Positions 8,204 through 16,536 of a stretch of DNA of 64,000 bases are shown here, piece after piece; within the stretch, counting starts at the first letter, position 1, and each line of letters begins with the position of its first letter. The translations under genes and the position numbers were made by a program. The notes beneath the pieces are model-generated. The model did no database searches. It saw nothing but the letters and a program-made list of their open reading frames with translations, and was not told the origin of the DNA. Source of the stretch: Inquilinus limosus DSM 16000 (GTDB lineage: Bacteria > Pseudomonadota > Alphaproteobacteria > DSM-16000 > Inquilinaceae); NCBI RefSeq assembly GCF_000423185.1, contig NZ_KE383987.1, positions 130,228 to 194,227 of the forward strand. Reading direction: 5' to 3'.

Positions 8204-8845
8204 ATGTCCTCGTCTCGTCCGGACACGTCAGCCTCGGACTCGCCGCGCCCCACCGTCGTCTTCGACATCGGCGCCGTCCTGCTCGAGTGGAACCCGCGGC
8301 ATCTCTACCGCAAGCTGTTCGCGGACGAGGCGGCGATGGAGCTGTTCCTGGCCGAAGTCTGCACCCATGACTGGAACCTGTCGATGGATGCCGGCACGCC
8401 CTTCGCCGAGGCAATCGCGGCGAAGGTCGCCGAGTTCCCGCACCACGAGCCGCTGATCCGCGCCTATGACGAGCGCTGGGAGGAGATGGTGCCCCATGTC
8501 ATCGAGGGCACGGTCGAGATCCTGAAGGGGCTGAAGGACCGCGGCGACAAGGTCTATGCCATCACCAACTTCTCGGCCGAGAAGTTCGCCCTGGCCCTGA
8601 CGAAATGGCCGTTCCTGGGCTGGTTCGACGGCGTCATCGTCTCGGCTCATGAAAAGCTGCTGAAACCGGATGCGCGGATCTACCGGCTGCTGGAGAGCCG
8701 CTTCGGCCTCGACCTCGCCGACTGCATCTTCATCGACGACAACCCCGGCAACGTCGCCGGCGCCCAGGCCGTCGGCATGCGCGCGATCCGCTTCGAATCG
8801 CCGGAGCAGCTGCGCCGCGACCTGACGGAGATGGGGGCGCTGTAG
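8204..8845 (+). CDS. HAD-superfamily hydrolase, subfamily IA (YihX-like)
   Basis: A 213-residue HAD-IA phosphatase-like protein. Motif I is FDIGAVLLEW with nucleophile Asp21, but the second aspartate of DxD is replaced by Gly23, as in the YihX branch. Motif II is TN at 121-122, motif III Lys154 in KLLKPD, and motif IV IDDN at 177-180. It is probably a small-molecule phosphatase in the cytoplasm; the substrate cannot be read from sequence. The gene is followed directly by a dispersed palindrome. Confidence 0.85.
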   Translation: MSSSRPDTSASDSPRPTVVFDIGAVLLEWNPRHLYRKLFADEAAMELFLAEVCTHDWNLSMDAGTPFAEAIAAKVAEFPHHEPLIRAYDERWEEMVPHVIEGTVEILKGLKDRGDKVYAITNFSAEKFALALTKWPFLGWFDGVIVSAHEKLLKPDARIYRLLESRFGLDLADCIFIDDNPGNVAGAQAVGMRAIRFESPEQLRRDLTEMGAL

Positions 8846-8873
8846 GGCGGCACCTTCCCTCGGCTCCATCCTT

Positions 8874-8962
8874 CCGCCATTGCGAGCGAAGCGAAGCAAT
8901 CCAGGGGCGGCTCGCTCCGGCCCCTGGATTGCTTCGTCGGCTTCGCCTCCTCGCAATGACGG
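8874..8962. repeat. Dispersed palindromic repeat, stem type A (copy 1)
   Basis: About 89 bases form a long imperfect hairpin: left arm with TTGCGAGCGAAGCGAAGCAA and core ATCCAGGGGC, right arm with GCCCCTGGATTGCTTCG and end GCAATGACGG. It lies 3' of the HAD gene and upstream of the methionine operon promoter. A close relative with the same stem is at 35916-35999. It may act as a transcript 3' end. Confidence 0.85.
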
Positions 8963-8963
8963 T

Positions 8964-9013
8964 TTGAGGGATAGCCGAGCTTCCCATACAAACACATAAA
9001 GACATGTTTATGT
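8964..9013 (+). promoter_or_regulatory. Promoter and SahR-like operator of the ArsR-MTase/metF operon
   Basis: A candidate promoter TTGAGG (8964-8969), 17-base spacer, TACAAA (8987-8992) is followed by the perfect inverted repeat ACATAAA-GACATG-TTTATGT at 8994-9013, which would cover the transcription start. The AT-rich palindrome stands out in 70% GC DNA. Its form is consistent with ArsR-type SahR operators that control methionine-cycle genes in Proteobacteria. The product of the first gene, an ArsR-methyltransferase fusion, is the natural ligand. A degenerate relative lies upstream of the second metY at 56410-56423. Confidence 0.65.
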
Positions 9014-9075
9014 CTTGCTGAGAGTTTGATATCCTGCCTTCCGGACAAGTTTGAGGAGCGGGAGGCCGGAAGGTC

Positions 9076-10026
9076 GTGGAGCGACTGCTGCAGGGGCTGA
9101 AGGCGGCGGCCGAGCCGACACGGCTTCGGATCCTGATGCTGTGCGCCCATGGCGATCTGTCGGTCACCGACCTGACGCAGATCCTGGGCCAGAGCCAGCC
9201 GCGCGTGTCGCGCCATTTGAAGCTGCTGACCGAGGCCGGGCTGCTGGACCGTTTCCGCGAGGGCACCTTCGCCTTCTTCCGCCTGGCGGAGAGCGGGGCC
9301 GTGGCCGAGCTGGCGCGCAGCCTGGTCGACCTGATCCCCGACGCCGACGCCACGGTCGGGCTGGACCTGGAGCGGCTGGAGGCGGTGAAGCGGCAGCGCG
9401 CCGAGGCGGCCGCCGGCTATTTCCGCGACAACGCCTCGCATTGGGACGAGATCCGCACCCTGCACATCGCCGACAGCGCGGTCGAGCAGGCGATCGTCGA
9501 CCTGCTGCCGCCGGGCGAGATCGGCGACCTGCTCGACCTCGGCACCGGCAGCGGCCGCATGCTGATCCTGCTGGGTGAGCGGGTGCGGCGCGCGGTCGGC
9601 ATCGACCAGTCGCGCGAGATGCTGTCCGTGGCCCGCGCCAATATCGAGCGCGCCGGGCTGCAGCGGCGCTGCCAGGTGCGGCAGGGCGACCTGTACCAGC
9701 TGCCCCTGCCCGGCGAATCCTTCGACGTCGCCGTGCTGCACCATGTGCTGCACCATCTCGAGGACCCGGCGGCGGCGATCGCCGAGGCGGCGCGGGTGCT
9801 GCGCCCCGGCGGCCGGCTGATCGTCGCCGATTTCGCGCCGCACGATGTCGAGAATCTGCGGACGGAACACGCCCATCGCTGGCTGGGCTTCCCCGACGAC
9901 GTCTTCGCCCGCTGGCTGGAGCGCGCCGGCTTTGAGGCCGAAGCGCCGGTGCATCTGCCCGGCGCCCCCCTGACCGTCACCATCTGGCCCGCCAGGCGGG
10001 CGGCGCAACGGAAGGCCGCAGCATGA
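9076..10026 (+). CDS. ArsR-type HTH/SAM-methyltransferase fusion regulator (SahR-like)
   Basis: A 316-residue two-domain protein. Residues 1-95 are an ArsR winged helix (EPTRLRILMLCAHGDLSVTDL; QPRVSRHLKLLTEAGLL). Residues ~115-310 are a class I SAM-dependent methyltransferase fold with DLGTGSGRM at 154-162 and VLHHVLHHLEDP at about 220-231. The ArsR cysteine metal sites are absent, so it probably senses SAM or S-adenosylhomocysteine rather than metal. The GTG start at 9076 follows GGAAGG. It overlaps metF by the ATGA at 10023-10026, so it is translationally coupled. Autoregulation through the 8994-9013 palindrome is inferred. Confidence 0.85.
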   Translation: MERLLQGLKAAAEPTRLRILMLCAHGDLSVTDLTQILGQSQPRVSRHLKLLTEAGLLDRFREGTFAFFRLAESGAVAELARSLVDLIPDADATVGLDLERLEAVKRQRAEAAAGYFRDNASHWDEIRTLHIADSAVEQAIVDLLPPGEIGDLLDLGTGSGRMLILLGERVRRAVGIDQSREMLSVARANIERAGLQRRCQVRQGDLYQLPLPGESFDVAVLHHVLHHLEDPAAAIAEAARVLRPGGRLIVADFAPHDVENLRTEHAHRWLGFPDDVFARWLERAGFEAEAPVHLPGAPLTVTIWPARRAAQRKAAA

Positions 10027-10934
10027 CGACCAATCTCTCCCACGCCACCACCTCGGCCGAATCCTCGCGCCGCGACCCGATCGTCAGCTTCGAGTTCTTC
10101 CCGCCCAAGACCGAGGCGGCGGAGACGACGCTGATGGAGACGGTGACGCGGCTGGCGCCGCTGGCGCCGGACTTCGTCTCGGTCACCTACGGCGCCGGCG
10201 GATCGACCCGCGACCGCACCTTCGGCATCGTCACGAAGATCCAGGACGGCAGCGGCCTGCCCACCGCCTCGCACCTGACCTGCGTCGGCGCCTCGCGCGA
10301 GGAGATCGACGGCGTCGCCCGCGCCCTGTGGGCCGCCGGCATTCGCCGCATCGTGGCGCTACGCGGCGACCCGCCCGGCGGAGCGGCCTACGAGGTGCGA
10401 CCGGACGGCTACGCCTATGCCGCCGACCTGGTGGCCGGGCTGCGCCGTATCGCGCCGTTCGACATCTCGGTCGCGGCCTATCCGGAGACGCATCCGCAGG
10501 CGCCGTCGGCGGAGTTCGACCTCGACAACCTGAAGCGCAAGGCCGATGCCGGCGCCGACCGCGCCCTGACCCAGTTCTTCTTCGATACCGAGGCGTTCCT
10601 GCGCTTCCGCGACCGCGCTGCCGCTTCCGGCATCCGCATGCCGATCGTGCCCGGCATCCTGCCGATCACCAACTTCGCCCGGACCAAGGAATTCGCGAAG
10701 GCCTGCGGCGCCGGCATCCCGGACTGGCTGGAGATGCTGTTCGAGGGGCTGGACGAGACTCCGGACACGCGCCAGCTCGTCGCTGCCTCGGTCGCGGTCG
10801 AGCAGTGCCGGCAGCTGCAGTCGCACGGGGTGGAGGAGTTCCACTTCTACACCCTGAACCGGGCCGAGCTGACGCTCGCCATCTGCCGCTTCCTCGGCAT
10901 CCGCCCCCGACGCACCGAGGCCGCCGCCGCCTGA
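10023..10934 (+). CDS. metF: Methylenetetrahydrofolate reductase [NAD(P)H]
   Basis: A 303-residue MTHFR, typical bacterial length. It carries SFEFFPPK near residue 23 (with the catalytic Glu), VSVTYGAGGSTRD near 57-69, HLTCVGASREE near 85, and ALRGDPP near 118. It reduces 5,10-methylene-THF to 5-methyl-THF for methionine synthesis. It is coupled by a 4-base overlap to the ArsR-methyltransferase gene, which indicates control by the SAM/SAH state of the cell. metH is not in the window. Confidence 0.95.
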   Translation: MTTNLSHATTSAESSRRDPIVSFEFFPPKTEAAETTLMETVTRLAPLAPDFVSVTYGAGGSTRDRTFGIVTKIQDGSGLPTASHLTCVGASREEIDGVARALWAAGIRRIVALRGDPPGGAAYEVRPDGYAYAADLVAGLRRIAPFDISVAAYPETHPQAPSAEFDLDNLKRKADAGADRALTQFFFDTEAFLRFRDRAAASGIRMPIVPGILPITNFARTKEFAKACGAGIPDWLEMLFEGLDETPDTRQLVAASVAVEQCRQLQSHGVEEFHFYTLNRAELTLAICRFLGIRPRRTEAAAA

Positions 10935-10944
10935 AGGGTCCGCG

Positions 10945-11664
10945 ATGACGGATGAGATCAAGCCGCTCTCCGATGCCGACAGGCCGGAGGCCCTGGCCCA
11001 GCGCGTCTACCGCCGGCACACCGGGGCGCTCGCCGGGCTGGGCCTGGCCGACACTTTCGACTACATCTGGCGCAACAATGTCTGGGGCGCCGAGGAATCG
11101 CGCTCGGGCCTCGGCTCCGGCCTGGACGGCACCGCCCGGCTGCGCGCCGCGATCCCGGCCCTGCTGCGCGAGCTCGGCGCCGCCTCGATGCTCGACCTGC
11201 CGTGCGGCGATTTCGGCTGGATGAGCCGGACCGATCTCGGCGGCATTTCCTACACCGGCGGCGACATCGTCGCCGACCTCGTCGCCGGGAACATCGCCCG
11301 GTACGGCGAGACCGACCGGCGCCGCTTCCTGCGTCTCGACCTGACCCGCGACAGGCTGCCGAAGGCCGATGTCGTGCTGTGCCGCGACTGCCTGGTGCAT
11401 CTCTCGGCCGAGAGCATCGCCGCCGCCTTCGCCAATCTCCGCCGCTCCGGCTCGACCTGGCTCCTGACCACCACCTTCCTGGAGCTGCAGGGCAACCGCG
11501 CCATCGCCGACGGCGACTGGCGGCCGCTGAACCTGGAGCGGCCGCCCTTCGGCCTGCCGGCGCCGCACCGGGTCATCGTCGAGGGCTGCACCGAAGAGGG
11601 CGGCGCCTATCGCGACAAGGCGCTAGGCCTGTGGCGGATCGCCGAGCTGCCGAACCTCGCCTGA
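10945..11664 (+). CDS. Class I SAM-dependent methyltransferase, unknown substrate
   Basis: A 239-residue methyltransferase-like protein. The SAM-binding glycine motif is MLDLPCGDFGWM at about residues 82-93; an acidic residue in GGDIVADLV near 105 would bind ribose, and RDCLVHLS is near 149. WGAEESRSGLGSG before the motif is typical of a group of uncharacterised methyltransferases, some linked to glycan modification. It starts 10 bases after metF and may be the last gene of the methionine operon, in which case it would consume SAM, but its target is unknown. Confidence 0.75.
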   Translation: MTDEIKPLSDADRPEALAQRVYRRHTGALAGLGLADTFDYIWRNNVWGAEESRSGLGSGLDGTARLRAAIPALLRELGAASMLDLPCGDFGWMSRTDLGGISYTGGDIVADLVAGNIARYGETDRRRFLRLDLTRDRLPKADVVLCRDCLVHLSAESIAAAFANLRRSGSTWLLTTTFLELQGNRAIADGDWRPLNLERPPFGLPAPHRVIVEGCTEEGGAYRDKALGLWRIAELPNLA

Positions 11665-11686
11665 GAGGGAATGCGATCAGGACCAC

Positions 11687-11797
11687 AGGGCAGTCGCTTA
11701 AAGCGCCTACAGCGGCAAAGAGCGCAGTCGGTCCGAACCGGATAGATCGGGGACAGAATGGACCAGAAACATCTCACGGCTTTCGAGCGACTGCCCT
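11687..11797. mobile_element. MITE-like element, 111 bp, with 12-bp terminal inverted repeats
   Basis: The segment begins AGGGCAGTCGCT (11687-11698) and ends AGCGACTGCCCT (11786-11797), a perfect 12-base inverted repeat. It is flanked on both sides by the identical 12-mer GATCAGGACCAC (11675-11686 and 11798-11809), which would be a target duplication or a remnant of longer ends. It contains no plausible gene. A duplication of 12 bases is long, so the flanks may instead belong to the element. Confidence 0.55.
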
Positions 11798-11951
11798 GAT
11801 CAGGACCACGCAGACCGGCGACGACGCTCGAAACGCGTGAGCGCGTCCGCTTTGTCACCTCGCTGACGTTCGGCCTTCCGGTCTCCTCCGACCGGACATT
11901 CTCCCGCCGGTGGGGCACAACCAAGGGCCGTTGCCAAGCCACGCCAGCGCG

Positions 11952-13472
11952 TCACTCCGGAAGACCGGCCTTGCGGAAGCCGTCGACGAAATGCCCGAGC
12001 GTCGCGGCGTCGCGGAACGGCTCCGCCGCGGCCCAGTGGCGGATTGTGAAATGCGGGTTGCCGACGAGGAACAGCTCGACCTCCGCACGTGCCTCGTCGA
12101 GCCGGCCCAGCTGGGCAAGGCTTGCCGCCAGGAAACGGCGTGAGCTGGTGCGATAGGTCTCGTCCCTGCGCAGCGTCTCGACAGCGGCCTCGTAGTCGCC
12201 GGCCGCATATTGCGCCTGGCCGAGCGTCAGATAGTACCAGCTGGCCGGAAACGGGTTCAGCCGGAACGCCTTGCGGATGTGCTCGAGCCCCTCCTCGACC
12301 CGTCCGGCCAGGACCGCGATGTCGGACAATGCCGCCCAGGCATCGGCCTCGTTCGGGTCGAGCTCGATCGCCTTGGCGAATTCCGCATCCGCTTCGGCGA
12401 AGCAGCGCGCATAGGCCAGCAGGTAAGCCAGCACCCAGCGGCAGCCGGCATCATTGGGATCGATCGCCACGGCTTTGCGCGCCAGTTCCAAAGCAACGCT
12501 GCGGGACGATTCGGTTGGCCCGCCGGAATGCACCCATCCCATCCAATGGTTCACGGCAAGCCAGCGATAGGGCTCGGCATACCCCGAATCGAGCGAAACC
12601 GCGCGCGTGAGCATCAGATGCGCTTCCCGCGCCGTCTGCGGCGAATCATCCATCAGCTTGCGCGCCCGCACGCAGAGATCGTAGGCCTCGAGATTCCTGG
12701 GCCGATTGCGCGGCGGCGGTGCGCGCAGCCGGCCGAGCAACGCCTCCACGATCTTGCCGGTGACCTCGTCCTGGACGGCGAAGATGTCGTCCAGGCTGCG
12801 ATCGAAGCGTTCCGCCCAGAGGTGATCGCCACTCACCGCGTCGACCAGCTGCGCGTTGATGCGCACGCGCCCCGCGGCGCGTCTCGCGCTCCCCTCCAGC
12901 AGGTAGCGCACGCCGAGATCCTGCGCGATTCCGCGCACGTCCATCGCCTTTCCCTTGTAGGCAAAGGCCGAGTTGCGGGCGATGACGAACAGGCCGGAGT
13001 TTCTGGACAGGTCGGTGATCAGGTCTCCGGTCAGCCCATCCGCGAAGGAGTCCTGCTCGGGATCGTTGCTGAGATTGACGAAGGGCAACACGGCGATCGA
13101 CGGTTTGTCGGGCAGCAGCAAAAGGTGTCGCTTCGCGCCGCCGAGCTGTTCGACGGCTCCCGTGAAGCGGTAGCCGACGCGCGGAACCGTGGCGATCCAT
13201 TCACCGCCGTCGGCGGCCGGACCCAGCAGCTTCCGCAGCTGCGCGATCTGGACGGTGAGGTTGCCTTCCTCGACGGCCATGCCCGGCCACGCCGCGTCCA
13301 TCAGCTCCGCCTTGCCCAGGATTTCTCCGGGCCGCCCGACGAGCGCCGTCAGCAGCTGCAGCCCGCGGTGGCCGATGGCGACGGGGATGCCGTTCCGAAG
13401 GAGCGTTCCCGCACCTGAATCCAGCACGAACGGACCAAAGGCAAAGCGCGATCCCTGCATTCGGGCATCCAT
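11952..13472 (-). CDS. Winged-helix/TPR regulator (CadC/adenylate-cyclase-like, no cyclase domain)
   Basis: A 506-residue protein with three parts. Residues ~8-106 are an OmpR/CadC-type winged helix (GHRGLQLLTALVGRPGEILG; EGNLTVQIAQLRKLLG; VPRVGYRF). Residues ~120-245 are the domain often found in cyclase-TPR proteins (SIAVLPFVNLS, DLGVRYLLEGSARR, FDRSLDDIFAVQDEV). Residues ~280-500 are TPR repeats. No guanylate-cyclase catalytic domain and no membrane helix are visible, so it is probably a soluble DNA-binding sensor with protein-interaction repeats. It is divergent from the DUF1127/MFS pair (118 bases between), which it may regulate. A second, differently built relative lies at 40088-41899. 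Confidence 0.82.
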   Translation of the reverse strand: MDARMQGSRFAFGPFVLDSGAGTLLRNGIPVAIGHRGLQLLTALVGRPGEILGKAELMDAAWPGMAVEEGNLTVQIAQLRKLLGPAADGGEWIATVPRVGYRFTGAVEQLGGAKRHLLLLPDKPSIAVLPFVNLSNDPEQDSFADGLTGDLITDLSRNSGLFVIARNSAFAYKGKAMDVRGIAQDLGVRYLLEGSARRAAGRVRINAQLVDAVSGDHLWAERFDRSLDDIFAVQDEVTGKIVEALLGRLRAPPPRNRPRNLEAYDLCVRARKLMDDSPQTAREAHLMLTRAVSLDSGYAEPYRWLAVNHWMGWVHSGGPTESSRSVALELARKAVAIDPNDAGCRWVLAYLLAYARCFAEADAEFAKAIELDPNEADAWAALSDIAVLAGRVEEGLEHIRKAFRLNPFPASWYYLTLGQAQYAAGDYEAAVETLRRDETYRTSSRRFLAASLAQLGRLDEARAEVELFLVGNPHFTIRHWAAAEPFRDAATLGHFVDGFRKAGLPE

Positions 13473-13590
13473 AGGCCTTTTGGAAGTTTTTGGGAATTAT
13501 TTGGGAGAGCTTAATTACGGCGCTGTTCGTCTGCTGCAGAATTCATCCTCCTTCAGGCCGCTCGGACCTTCAACCCGTGTGGAGGTTACC

Positions 13591-13848
13591 ATGAACGATA
13601 CTCCCGCCCTCGGGTCGGCCCCGCATTGTGCACCGTGGCCGGGAAGGGCCGTGGGGCCGGCGGACGCGTCGCGTCGGCGCCACGGCCTGACGGCCCTGTG
13701 GAGCATGATCGCGACCTGGCGCGGGCGGATACGCCTTCGCCGGAAACTCGAGCTGATGTCGAAGGCCAATCCCCATTTGATCGACGATATCGGCCTGACG
13801 AGGCGGCAGGTCGAGGCGGAGATCGCCAAGCCCTTCTGGCAAGAATAA
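13591..13848 (+). CDS. DUF1127 small protein
   Basis: An 85-residue protein ending in the DUF1127 module: WRGRIRLRRKLELMS then ANPHLIDDIGLTRRQVEAEI, with FWQ at the C-terminus. The Arg-rich helix is typical. Characterised alphaproteobacterial members affect RNA turnover and phosphate or stress physiology; this longer form has ~40 extra N-terminal residues of low complexity. The ATG at 13591 has GGAGG 6 bases upstream. The frame is open back to 13189, but that overlaps the divergent regulator gene. It is 17 bases ahead of the MFS gene. Confidence 0.88.
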   Translation: MNDTPALGSAPHCAPWPGRAVGPADASRRRHGLTALWSMIATWRGRIRLRRKLELMSKANPHLIDDIGLTRRQVEAEIAKPFWQE

Positions 13849-13865
13849 CCTGCTTCGAAGTCCCC

Positions 13866-15032
13866 ATGACGGCCGAAAGCGCGACATCGCCGCGAGAGGA
13901 TCGGATGCCATGGGCCGCGATGGCCGGCATCATCGCGACCGTCACGGTGTTCGCCGTGGCACAGGGGCTGACCTATCCGCTGCTCAGCATCATCCTGGAG
14001 CGGCAGGGGACGACGCCCGGCCTGATCGGCGTGTCGGCGGCGATGACGCCGCTGGGCTTCATCGTATCCGCGCCCTTCGTCCCGGCGCTGGCGCGGCGCG
14101 TGGGCGGGGCGCGGCTTGCGATCCTGTGTTCGATCCTGGCCGCGCTCGCCCTGACCGCGATCGCCTGGACGCAGGACATCTGGGCCTGGATGCCGCTGCG
14201 CTTCCTGCTCGGCTTCTTCGCCAATCCGCTTTACGTGATCAGCGAAACCTGGCTGATCTCGATCACGCCAGCGCCGCGCCGGGGCCGCATCATGGGCCTC
14301 TATTCATCGGTCGTTTCGGGCGGCTTCGCCATCGGCCCGCTGTCGCTCGGCCTGGTCGGCACGCAGGGCTGGCCGCCCTTCACGATCGGCATCGTGGCCT
14401 TCCTTCTCTGCGGCCTGATCGTGCTGGCGGTCGTGCCGCGCCTGCCGGAGATGCCGCATCACGGCGAGGCGACATCGGTCGGCGGCTTCTTCGCATTGGC
14501 GCCGCTCCTGCTGTTCGCGGTTTTCGCCGCAGCCGCCTTCGAGCAGACCCTGCTGTCCCTGTTCGCGGTCTATGGTGCCGCGCTCGGCAGCGCCGAGGAG
14601 CGCATCGCCTCGCTCATCGCCTGCTTCATCGCCGGCAATGCCGTGCTGCAGATCTTGCTCGGGCGCGCGGCCGAACGGTTCGGCTCGACGCGGGCCATGC
14701 TGTTCTGCGCCCTGGCTTCGCTGGCCGGCTGCCTGCTGCTGCCGGCGATCTTCGACTCGTGGCTCGTCTGGCCGCTGGTTTTCGCCTGGGGCGGGGTCTC
14801 GTTCGGGATCTACACCGTGTCACTGATACAGCTCGGCGAGCGTTTCACCGGTCGAACCCTGATCGCCGGCAACGCGGCCTTCGCCTTCGTATGGGGCATC
14901 GGCGGCATCGTCGGCTCGCCCGCGACAGGGACGGCGATGCAGCTGATCGGACATCAGGGGCTGCCATCGTCCCTCGGCCTGCTGTGCTGCGTCCTGGCGG
15001 TGTGTCTGATGGCGGAGAGACGGCGGGGCTGA
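13866..15032 (+). CDS. MFS transporter (YcaD-like)
   Basis: A 388-residue inner-membrane protein with about 12 predicted helices. The cytoplasmic loop after helix 2 reads PALARRVGGARL, a relaxed form of the MFS motif A, and PAPRRGRIMGLYSS near 138 is the conserved region of helix 5 entry. Length and motifs fit the YcaD/CynX-like branch. The substrate is unknown. ATG at 13866 is chosen over upstream in-frame ATG codons because those fall inside the DUF1127 gene. Probably co-transcribed with DUF1127. Confidence 0.85.
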   Translation: MTAESATSPREDRMPWAAMAGIIATVTVFAVAQGLTYPLLSIILERQGTTPGLIGVSAAMTPLGFIVSAPFVPALARRVGGARLAILCSILAALALTAIAWTQDIWAWMPLRFLLGFFANPLYVISETWLISITPAPRRGRIMGLYSSVVSGGFAIGPLSLGLVGTQGWPPFTIGIVAFLLCGLIVLAVVPRLPEMPHHGEATSVGGFFALAPLLLFAVFAAAAFEQTLLSLFAVYGAALGSAEERIASLIACFIAGNAVLQILLGRAAERFGSTRAMLFCALASLAGCLLLPAIFDSWLVWPLVFAWGGVSFGIYTVSLIQLGERFTGRTLIAGNAAFAFVWGIGGIVGSPATGTAMQLIGHQGLPSSLGLLCCVLAVCLMAERRRG

Positions 15033-15201
15033 TCGAGGCGCTGGCCTCGTGCCGCGTCGATGACATGCCGGGTTCCGCCGATAGGGAGCCAGCCGACGTC
15101 CCCGCCCACGATCTTGAGCAACCGCTTAGCTCTCGATACGATTGTTTCAGCGGCGGAAAGCTCCTGTCGCGGACCGATATGAAAACGAGAGGAGATGTCC
15201 C

Positions 15202-15249
15202 TTGACGCGGACGGCGCATCGGGATTAATTCCACCACGTTCAATTAATC
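15202..15249 (+). promoter_or_regulatory. Promoter and ROK-repressor operator of the sugar ABC operon
   Basis: TTGACG (15202-15207) and ATTAAT (15224-15229), 16 bases apart, form a reasonable sigma-70 promoter. The perfect inverted repeat GATTAATT-N11-AATTAATC at 15223-15249 overlaps the -10 element. AT-rich arms spaced by about one helical turn fit operators bound by ROK regulators, and the first gene encodes a ROK regulator, so autorepression released by the transported sugar is the simplest model. Confidence 0.65.
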
Positions 15250-15279
15250 TCGACCAAGTGCCCGGGAGGAAGTCAGGAA

Positions 15280-16536
15280 GTGCGCCGGTCCGCCATCCGC
15301 CGCGGCACGAATTCGGTCCAGCTCCGCCGCTACAACGAGCGGCTGGTGCTGCAGACCCTGCGCCGCGCCGGCCAGGCGTCGAAGGCCGAGCTGGCCCGGC
15401 TGGCGGAACTGACCAACACCGCGATCGGCGGCATCATCGCCCAGCTCGAGGCCGATGGGCTGATCGTCTCGCTCGGCAAGCGCCACGATGGCGGCCGCGG
15501 CCAGCCCGCCACCCTGTACCGGCTGGCGCCGAAAGGTGCCTACGGCGTCGGCGTGCGGCTGGACCGGCGCAGCATGGAGGCGGTGCTGATCGATTTCGGC
15601 GGCGCCGTGATCGCCCGCCGCAGCCATGACGGGCTGCTGCCCGCCCCGGCCGAGGCGCTGCGCATCGCCCGCCAGGACGTGACCGAGCTGCTGGCCGTGC
15701 TGGCCCCCGCCGACCGGCCGAAGCTGGCCGGCATCGGCCTGGCCCAGCCCTACAATCTCGGCGCCTGGCTGCACCAGCTGGACCTGCCGCCGGCCGATTT
15801 CGCCGCCTGGGACACGGTCGACTTCGCGGCGATGCTGGAGGAGGCGACCGGCCTGCCGGTGTTCGGCGAGAACGACGGCACCGCCGCCGCCGTGGCCGAG
15901 CTGTTCTACGGCATCGGCCGCAGCATCGACGACTTCCTCTATCTGTTCATCGGCCCCGCCATCGGCGGCGGCGTGGTGCTGGGCGGCGACTGCCTGCGCG
16001 GCCCGACCGGCAATGCCGGCGACGTCGCGATGCTGCCGGTCGGACCCGGCCGGCTGGCTTCGGCCCCGCCCGCTGCCGACGGCCGCGACATCCTGCTGAC
16101 CCGCGCCTCGCTGAACGCGCTGTCGCGCCACCTCGCCTTCCACGGCCTGCCGGGCGGCGGCCGTGCCGACCTCAAGGCCGCGATCGCCGCCGCCCGGCCG
16201 CCGGTCGCGGAATGGGTCGAGGACTGCGTCGACGCCCTGACCGACGCGATCTGGTCCGCCGCCGCGCTGCTGGAGGTGCGCAGCGTGATCATCGACGCCG
16301 ATATCGACGACGGGCTGATCGACGCCCTGATCGGCCGGCTGCAGGCGCGGCTGGCCGCCACCGTGCCGGAGGCCGGCCAGCCGCCGCGCCTTCTGCACGG
16401 CTCCTTCGGCTGCGATGCCGGCGCCATCGGCGCTGCCAGCCTGCCGATGTTCTTCAGCTTCTCGCCGCGGGCCTCGATCCTGACCCGCAGCGCCGACGAG
16501 AGAGGATGGCGCGACCATGCTGCAGCCGCAGACTAA
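15280..16536 (+). CDS. ROK-family transcriptional regulator of the sugar operon
   Basis: A 418-residue ROK protein. Residues ~10-75 are a winged HTH ([35 protein letters not shown]). The sugar-kinase-like domain carries [17 protein letters not shown] near residue 195 and [12 protein letters not shown] near 227. The CXCGXXGCXE zinc motif of true ROK kinases and repressors is not preserved, and the fold lacks an obvious ATP phosphate loop, so it is a repressor rather than a kinase. GTG start at 15280 follows GGAAGTC-like purines. The stop overlaps the ATPase gene start by 20 bases, giving translational coupling with the transporter it controls. Confidence 0.88.
   Translation: MRRSAIRRGTNSVQLRRYNERLVLQTLRRAGQASKAELARLAELTNTAIGGIIAQLEADGLIVSLGKRHDGGRGQPATLYRLAPKGAYGVGVRLDRRSMEAVLIDFGGAVIARRSHDGLLPAPAEALRIARQDVTELLAVLAPADRPKLAGIGLAQPYNLGAWLHQLDLPPADFAAWDTVDFAAMLEEATGLPVFGENDGTAAAVAELFYGIGRSIDDFLYLFIGPAIGGGVVLGGDCLRGPTGNAGDVAMLPVGPGRLASAPPAADGRDILLTRASLNALSRHLAFHGLPGGGRADLKAAIAAARPPVAEWVEDCVDALTDAIWSAAALLEVRSVIIDADIDDGLIDALIGRLQARLAATVPEAGQPPRLLHGSFGCDAGAIGAASLPMFFSFSPRASILTRSADERGWRDHAAAAD

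Noticed and set aside
10960-11100. Possible SAM riboswitch near metF or either metY
   Set aside because: I looked for SAM-I, SAM-II and SAH-type conserved elements in the leaders at 8964-9075 and 56340-56460 and before 1764 and saw none; protein-based control through the palindrome fits better.
11820-11951. Small coding gene on either strand after the MITE-like element
   Set aside because: Frames here have no ribosome-binding site and low-complexity products. The stretch looks like non-coding DNA 3' of the winged-helix/TPR gene.
15033-15200. tRNA or small RNA between the MFS and ROK genes
   Set aside because: No cloverleaf, CCA end or conserved RNA element could be drawn; only the promoter and operator at 15202-15249 are convincing.
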